A stretch of DNA of 11,040 nucleotides from an uncultured Ruminococcus sp. (GTDB lineage Bacteria > Bacillota > Clostridia > Oscillospirales > Ruminococcaceae), in contig UQXS01000068.1 of assembly GCA_900545125.1 (NCBI GenBank), positions 1 to 11,040 on the forward strand. Direction: 5' to 3'. Below the pieces are notes generated by a model that worked only from the letters and a program-made list of their open reading frames with translations, was not told the origin of the DNA and searched no databases. Position numbers and translations under genes: made by a program. Below are positions 6,484 through 11,040 of this stretch, in pieces (the first letter of the stretch is position 1; each line of letters opens with the position of its first letter).

Positions 6484-7629
6484 TTAATTATTCTCTATTA
6501 CTTCAACAGTCATGTCGTAAAGCTCCTGCATGGTCAGCTTTTCCTGATCGGTATTCATTGGTGAGGATTCAAAATAGCTGCCGTCATAACTGCTTGGATA
6601 CGACTTAACAGGATATGTGCCTGTATATTCCGGATTTTCACTGTTTTCACAGGCAACGTATTCGCAGCTTCCGTTAACTACAACAACGAAGAAATTAAAA
6701 TCGTCAATATCGTCGAAATAATATTTTGCCTCTTCTATGAGTTCGCTGGCATCTATATCGGACGGCAGATTGTAATTCCAACTGTCATTATTGCTGACAA
6801 TATACGTACCGCTCAGGTCGTAACCCTGTTCGTCCATATCGGTAGCAACCGTAGCGACAGCCATTTGCAGGGTACGTGCTGTAGATGCAATAGATGTCTG
6901 CTTTGACTTTGCAACATAACCTATCATAGCCGGATATAGTATCATTTCGCAGTGCCAGCCCTCGCCCTTAATCTTATAGAACGGCAGTTCTATCGTCTGT
7001 GTCTCGCCGTCGGCTTCGATCGTTACCTTTGCCATGCAGCCGTCTGTTATGCTGTATCGGGTCTCTATCTTATCGAGGATTCCTGAGGACACTATATCTT
7101 CGGGTGAACTCAGATCCAGATCAGTATCTTCAAAGATATCCTTTATGTCCCCGAGAGGAGAATTGAGCAGCTCCTCTTCGTCCATTTCCTCAAAATCTTC
7201 AAAGCTCAGATCGTTTTTCTCCATATAATCGGCAAAAGTCATTGCGAACGAGAAAACTTTTTCTATCAGCGTAAGATAATCCTTGTCAATATCTTCGGTT
7301 CTTTCAACGCTTATCAGCTTTCCCGTATTGGCTGCGTCCGAGAGGTCAATATCTTCCATGTCCATTAAGTCGTTTATGTCGTCTGCAGCGATATTAAACA
7401 GCGAGTCTGTAAGATCGTCCGGCAGGAATGAATAGGCGACCTTTTTAATATCCTTTTCATTGACGGCGTCGAGAACATTCTGTATGGCGTCTTCCAGATC
7501 GTTCTCCAGAGCCTGTTCCGACTGTTTTCCGGAGTCCTTTTTATCGTCCTTGTCGTCTATCTTTCCGCATCCTGTAAAGACGGATGCAGCACATATAAAC
7601 GCAGTAAGAGCTGCAAATATTTTTTTCAT
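6484..7629 (-). CDS. Acidic lipoprotein with a pilin-like C-terminal domain
   Basis: A 381-residue predicted lipoprotein. The start at 7629 (MKKIFAAL) is chosen because AGGAG (7636-7640 on the minus strand) is 6 bases upstream; the open frame reaches 7806 but that part lies inside guaB. The signal peptide ends in FTGC, Cys21 lipidated. Residues about 22-45 form a D/K linker. Residues about 46-230 are very acidic, open with a helix (IQNVLDAVNEKDIKKVAYSF) and close with FYKIKGEGWHCEM, loosely like the NTF2-like lipoproteins across the terminator. Residues about 233-345 (YVAKSKQTSIASTARTLQMA, then TDMDEQGYDLSGTYIV) resemble the part of Ruminococcus type IV pilin-like proteins after the N-terminal helix; this is from memory of the family and tentative. 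The gene begins 25 bases after the guaB stop with no terminator between, so co-transcription with guaB is likely. Function unknown. Confidence 0.8.
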   Translation of the reverse strand: MKKIFAALTAFICAASVFTGCGKIDDKDDKKDSGKQSEQALENDLEDAIQNVLDAVNEKDIKKVAYSFLPDDLTDSLFNIAADDINDLMDMEDIDLSDAANTGKLISVERTEDIDKDYLTLIEKVFSFAMTFADYMEKNDLSFEDFEEMDEEELLNSPLGDIKDIFEDTDLDLSSPEDIVSSGILDKIETRYSITDGCMAKVTIEADGETQTIELPFYKIKGEGWHCEMILYPAMIGYVAKSKQTSIASTARTLQMAVATVATDMDEQGYDLSGTYIVSNNDSWNYNLPSDIDASELIEEAKYYFDDIDDFNFFVVVVNGSCEYVACENSENPEYTGTYPVKSYPSSYDGSYFESSPMNTDQEKLTMQELYDMTVEVIENN

Positions 7630-7654
7630 AATATTCTCCTTTTTCAGTATAATC

Positions 7655-9127
7655 TTACAACTGTGTAGAATAGTTTGGAGCTTCTTTAGTAATATAGATG
7701 TCGTGGGGATGGCTTTCCTTGAGACCTGCCCCGGTGATGCGTATGAACTTCGCCTTTTCATGAAGTGTGGGTATATCCACACATCCGCAGTAGCCCATAC
7801 CTGCACGGATTCCGCCTACAAGCTGGAATATAGTATCAGCAACTGCGCCCTTGAACGGTACACGTCCCTCAACGCCCTCGGGAACAAGCTTCTTAGCGCC
7901 CTCCTGGAAATATCTGTCCGTAGAGCCGTTAGCCATTGCGCCAAGACTGCCCATACCTCTGTATACCTTGAACTGACGTCCCTGATAGATCTCTGTTTCG
8001 CCCGGAGCTTCTGCGCATCCTGCCAGCAGTGAGCCGAGCATAACTACGTTTGCACCGGCTGCAAGAGCCTTTACGATATCGCCGGAATACTTGATTCCGC
8101 CGTCTGCAATAACGGGGATGCCGTATTTCTGGGCAACGCAGGCTACGTCATAAACGGCTGTGATCTGCGGAACTCCGATACCTGCAACAACACGTGTGGT
8201 ACAGATAGATCCCGGACCTATGCCGACTTTTACGCAGTCAGCTCCGGCTGCGATAAGAGCTTCAGCAGCTTCGGCAGTAGCAATATTTCCGGCAATAACA
8301 GGTGTGTCCGGAAATGCTTCCTTGACCATTTTTACGCATTTGATGATATTTGCACTGTGACCGTGAGCAGAATCAAGCACAAGGACGTCTGCCTGAGCGT
8401 CGATAAGAGCCTTTGCTCTGTCCAGAACGTTTGCCGTTACGCCGATAGCTGCACCGCAGAGAAGTCTGCCCTTGCTGTCACGTGCGGAATTGGGGTACTG
8501 AACTGATTTTTCAATATCCTTGATCGTGATGAGCCCTTTGAGATAACCGCCTTCATCAACAATAGGCAGCTTTTCAATTTTATGCTTGCGGAGGATCTCC
8601 TGTGCTTCCGAAAGTGTAGTTCCTACCGGAGCAGTGATAAGGTTGTCCTTTGTCATAACTTCGGAAATCTTTGCGCCGAAATCAGTGAGGAAACGCATAT
8701 CTCTGTTGGTGATGATGCCCACAAGCTTGTTCTGGGAATCAACAATAGGCACGCCGGAAATCTTGTACTTGCCCATAAGCTCGTTGGCATCTGCAACGAT
8801 ATGATCTTCGGTAAGGGAGAACGGATCGACGATAACGCCGTTTTCGGAACGCTTTACCTTGTCAACTTCTTCCGCCTGCTGTTCGACAGACATATTCTTG
8901 TGGATGATACCAATGCCGCCTTCACGGGCAATAGCAATAGCCATGCGTGAATCGGTAACAGTATCCATAGCGGCTGTCATCACCGGAGTGTTGAGTTTGA
9001 TAGTTTTTGTAAGCTGCGTTTCAAGCCTTATCATATTGGGCGTTACGTTTGATTCGGCAGGGATCAGCAGTACATCGTCAAATGTCAGACCCTCCTTCTG
9101 AAATTTACTGTTCATATCTGTCAGCAT
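7655..9127 (-). CDS. guaB: Inosine-5'-monophosphate dehydrogenase
   Basis: A 490-residue cytosolic enzyme, standard length, converting IMP to XMP with NAD+, the committed step of GMP synthesis. The start at 9127 (MLTDMNSKF) is chosen because AGGAGG (9135-9140, minus strand) is exactly 7 bases upstream; the in-frame ATG at 9145 lies before that site. The N-terminal barrel segment has LTFDDVLLIPAES. Two CBS modules (Bateman domain, about residues 99-210) are inserted and may sense purine nucleotides. The catalytic loop GPGSICTTR carries Cys309, VLDSAHGHS the substrate-binding Asp, RGMGSLGAM (390-398) the phosphate/IMP loop, and STDRYFQ the flap Arg-Tyr (405-406). All key residues are present. 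It has its own strong promoter, with a lipoprotein gene following on the same transcript. Confidence 0.98.
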   Translation of the reverse strand: MLTDMNSKFQKEGLTFDDVLLIPAESNVTPNMIRLETQLTKTIKLNTPVMTAAMDTVTDSRMAIAIAREGGIGIIHKNMSVEQQAEEVDKVKRSENGVIVDPFSLTEDHIVADANELMGKYKISGVPIVDSQNKLVGIITNRDMRFLTDFGAKISEVMTKDNLITAPVGTTLSEAQEILRKHKIEKLPIVDEGGYLKGLITIKDIEKSVQYPNSARDSKGRLLCGAAIGVTANVLDRAKALIDAQADVLVLDSAHGHSANIIKCVKMVKEAFPDTPVIAGNIATAEAAEALIAAGADCVKVGIGPGSICTTRVVAGIGVPQITAVYDVACVAQKYGIPVIADGGIKYSGDIVKALAAGANVVMLGSLLAGCAEAPGETEIYQGRQFKVYRGMGSLGAMANGSTDRYFQEGAKKLVPEGVEGRVPFKGAVADTIFQLVGGIRAGMGYCGCVDIPTLHEKAKFIRITGAGLKESHPHDIYITKEAPNYSTQL

Positions 9128-9166
9128 AAAAATTCCTCCTTGCATCTCATAAGTTTATTATCTTTA

Positions 9167-9195
9167 ATCATACCATTTTTTTCGCTCTGTGTCAA
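9167..9195 (-). promoter_or_regulatory. Strong sigma-A promoter of guaB
   Basis: On the minus strand, a perfect TTGACA (9195-9190), a 17-base spacer and TATGAT (9172-9167) preceded by an extended -10 TG. Transcription should start near 9160, leaving a leader of only about 33 bases, too short for a purine riboswitch. This is the best promoter in the window. Confidence 0.88.
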
Positions 9196-9261
9196 GCTTT
9201 GCCGTCAAACAGTATGTATAAAATTTATCTGTTGATTTCAGTCGTGTTTTGTAGAATTCCG

Positions 9262-10473
9262 CTACTCATTAGTCGACGAAAGCCTTGTATACTCCTGAAG
9301 TATCATGGTGGCATCAGAACCGGTTATCATATCGTCACCGTTCCAGTCGGCTGCGGCGATCTGATATGCAGTGAAATCCATTTCCGCATCGCTTGATATC
9401 ATGGTGTACATATTGAGAGTGATTGTTGCATCGCTGCCTTCAATATTACCGTTTCCCGTGAGGTCGCCTATCATAAAGGGAGCGACAGGGATGTTCATGG
9501 ATTCCGCATATTTTGCTCCGGCTGACCCCTTTTCCGCATGAACGGTAAATCCGCTTTCGGTCTCTACGGCTTCACTGCGGATATTGTACGTTCTGCCTAT
9601 TGCATCCTTTCCGATTTCTTTTACCGTCGGAGGAATGTATATCCCCGAAAGTCCGCTGCATCCGAGAAAGGCAGAATCCCCGACAGACGTTACCGAGGAC
9701 GGGATGTTTATATTGCGCAGAGCTGTGCATTCACGGAATGTATCGTCCTCAATGGCTGTGCAGTTCAGGCTGAAAGAAACATATTCCAGATTATAACAGC
9801 TTGCAAAGCATCCTGTTCCCGTATGTGTCACGGTTATGGGAATTACTGCTTTTCTGAGGGATGTACATCCGGAAAATGCATGATCGCCCAGTTCAGTCAG
9901 TCCGCTGTCCGGAAATTCAACGGAAACGATATTGGTCTTGCCCATGAAAGCTCCACGGCGGACGGATTCGGTTCCGGACGGTATTTCGGCATCATTGCCG
10001 CCGGCGTAAGTCACCAGTTCCGTTTTTTCAAAGAGAGATCCGTTTACTGCGGAGTATGTTTTGTTTCCGCCGTCCACATAGAACGACTGCAAGGACGGAC
10101 AGGCGGAAAACGCCATGTCTCCTATGTCTGCAACCCCTCCGCCTATAGTTACCGTAGTGAGCGACGGACAGGCGGAAAAGGCATTTTTTCCCACGGATGT
10201 CACACTGTCCGGTATTACAACGGCAGTGAGCTCCTCCATGCCCATGAATGCGTTGCTGCTTATGCCGGAAACTGTCTTTCCGTCAATTTCAGAGGGGATC
10301 ATGACAATGGGATCTGAGCCTGAAGCTCCGGTGATATATGCGTTTCCGTCAACAACTTCATATTGCAGGCTGAATCCGTCAGCCACTTCGCCGGACTGTG
10401 CGGAAACGGACGAGACCGGAACGGCAGCGGCTGACAATACAAATGCGGAAATTAAAGATAATGCTTTTTTCAT
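9262..10473 (-). CDS. Secreted BspA-like leucine-rich-repeat protein with C-terminal dockerin
   Basis: A 403-residue predicted secreted protein. The Sec signal peptide is residues 1-25 (cleavage likely after VSSVSA). Residues about 36-293 hold about eight LRR_5/BspA-type repeats with the recurrent pattern IPDSVTSVGKNAFSACPSL, a surface or secreted recognition fold with no catalytic residues. Residues about 335-399 are a dockerin: two calcium-loop segments, GDLTGNGNIEGSDAT and ADWNGDDMITGSDAT, each followed by a helix. The dockerin would attach the protein to a cohesin, so it is probably part of a cellulosome-like or cell-surface assembly (family knowledge, not seen here). AAAGGA (10482-10487) is 8 bases before the ATG and lies inside the end of the upstream amidohydrolase gene, whose stop is 1 base away. 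No clear terminator follows, and guaB starts 134 bases later from its own promoter. Confidence 0.92.
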   Translation of the reverse strand: MKKALSLISAFVLSAAAVPVSSVSAQSGEVADGFSLQYEVVDGNAYITGASGSDPIVMIPSEIDGKTVSGISSNAFMGMEELTAVVIPDSVTSVGKNAFSACPSLTTVTIGGGVADIGDMAFSACPSLQSFYVDGGNKTYSAVNGSLFEKTELVTYAGGNDAEIPSGTESVRRGAFMGKTNIVSVEFPDSGLTELGDHAFSGCTSLRKAVIPITVTHTGTGCFASCYNLEYVSFSLNCTAIEDDTFRECTALRNINIPSSVTSVGDSAFLGCSGLSGIYIPPTVKEIGKDAIGRTYNIRSEAVETESGFTVHAEKGSAGAKYAESMNIPVAPFMIGDLTGNGNIEGSDATITLNMYTMISSDAEMDFTAYQIAAADWNGDDMITGSDATMILQEYTRLSSTNE

Positions 10474-10474
10474 T

Positions 10475-11040
10475 TTAAATATCCTTTCGGCATATTTCGC
10501 CGTTTATCATGACGAAAATCGGTTCTGACATAAGATCAAGGGGATTCTGTCCACGTGGATAAAGCTGGAGATCGGCATCCTTTCCGGCGGCAAGAGTTCC
10601 TGTTACGTCGTCGATGCCAAGTATCTCAGCCGGATATGACGTGAGAGTTTTCAGAGCCTCGGAAAGCTCCAGACCGCCCTTTACCGCAGCCTGTGCCGAC
10701 AAGGGAAGATACTGCACCGGAATTACCGTGTGGTCGGTGCATATGGATATCTTCACGCCGTTTTCATGCAGAACGGCAGCATTTTTCAGCTCCAGACCTT
10801 TCATTTCAGGTTTGCAGCGGTCGCAGATGACAGGGCCGCAGATAACCGGAACTTTTTCTTTCGCAAGAATATCGGCTATTTTATACCCCTCTGTGCCGTG
10901 AATGATTACCGGATCAAGAAAAAATTCCCTTGAAATCCTCATTGCCGTACAGATATCGTCCGCACGGTGGCAGTGGAAGAAGGCTTTCATCTTGCGGTCG
11001 AGCAGCGGCATGAGCGCTTCGCATTTGATATCGTACTCCG
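10475..11040 (-). CDS. Amidohydrolase (imidazolonepropionase-like), C-terminal part; 5' end beyond the right edge
   Basis: The frame is open to the window edge; about 188 C-terminal residues are visible and the ATG at 11011 is internal, since coherent family sequence (YDIKCEAL) precedes it. Metal-site features of the amidohydrolase superfamily are seen: HCHRADD (near 10975-10955), the His of VIIHGTEGYK, and the Asp of ICTDH (codon at 10733-10735). The terminal ILGIDDVTGTLAAGKDADL and the strand FVMINGEI are the small beta-sandwich closing typical of these enzymes. It is probably a cytosolic metal-dependent hydrolase of a C-N bond; the substrate cannot be told. Its RBS and promoter are outside the window. 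Its TAA ends 1 base before the ATG of the LRR-dockerin gene, so translational coupling is likely. Confidence 0.9.
   Translation of the reverse strand, partial: EYDIKCEALMPLLDRKMKAFFHCHRADDICTAMRISREFFLDPVIIHGTEGYKIADILAKEKVPVICGPVICDRCKPEMKGLELKNAAVLHENGVKISICTDHTVIPVQYLPLSAQAAVKGGLELSEALKTLTSYPAEILGIDDVTGTLAAGKDADLQLYPRGQNPLDLMSEPIFVMINGEICRKDI

Noticed and set aside
7630..7690. TATACT on the minus strand between guaB and the lipoprotein as a separate promoter
   Set aside because: No -35 hexamer at a suitable distance and no TG extension; read-through from guaB explains expression better.
7630..7806. Longer N-terminus of the minus-strand lipoprotein (start at 7806)
   Set aside because: The extra 59 codons overlap the end of guaB, lack a signal peptide at the front and would bury the lipoprotein signal; AGGAG before 7629 fixes the start.
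9128..9166. Possible purine riboswitch upstream of guaB
   Set aside because: The promoter predicts a leader of about 33 bases, too short for a purine or related riboswitch, and no conserved junction sequence is seen.
9538..10317. 259-codon open frame antisense to the LRR-dockerin gene
   Set aside because: Long only because of the regular codon pattern of the repeats. The minus-strand frame has signal peptide, LRR and dockerin, while this one has no start context and no domain.

Overview
The window looks like a chromosomal segment of an anaerobic Clostridia bacterium, most likely a Ruminococcus-type member of the Oscillospiraceae. The basis is a secreted leucine-rich-repeat protein ending in a two-segment dockerin, several Ruminococcus-style lipoproteins with S/T/D/E/K-rich linkers, strong AGGAGG-type ribosome binding sites, and moderate base composition. 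No tRNA, rRNA, CRISPR array, insertion sequence or phage gene was seen.

Layout: (1) 1-419 is the 3' remnant of a surface-protein gene with a cadherin-like beta-sandwich domain. It appears cut near position 375-390, and its codon use (ACA-rich) differs from the rest. (2) typA/bipA (706-2538, +) has its own extended -10 promoter and a strong terminator. (3) A repeat-rich intergenic stretch (2581-2824) precedes a three-gene plus-strand lipoprotein unit (2834-6450): a large lipoprotein with a beta-propeller-like front and an ABC-type solute-binding back, then two small tandem paralogous lipoproteins. (4) A bidirectional terminator (6451-6480) separates this unit from a convergent minus-strand block. 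(5) The minus-strand block, in transcription order from the right edge, is a partial cytosolic amidohydrolase, a BspA-like LRR protein with a dockerin (start 1 base after the amidohydrolase stop), guaB with its own near-consensus promoter, and a pilin-domain-like lipoprotein 25 bases behind guaB.

How it works together: typA and guaB are housekeeping genes (ribosome-associated GTPase, GMP synthesis). The rest is mostly envelope-facing: four predicted lipoproteins, one secreted dockerin protein and a truncated adhesin-like fragment. The orphan solute-binding lipoprotein with its two paralogous partners is the best candidate for an undescribed module. It has no permease or ATPase in the window, so a ligand-sensing or scavenging role is as plausible as transport. 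The cut at about 375-390 could be real gene disruption or an assembly join, so positions 1-390 should be treated cautiously.
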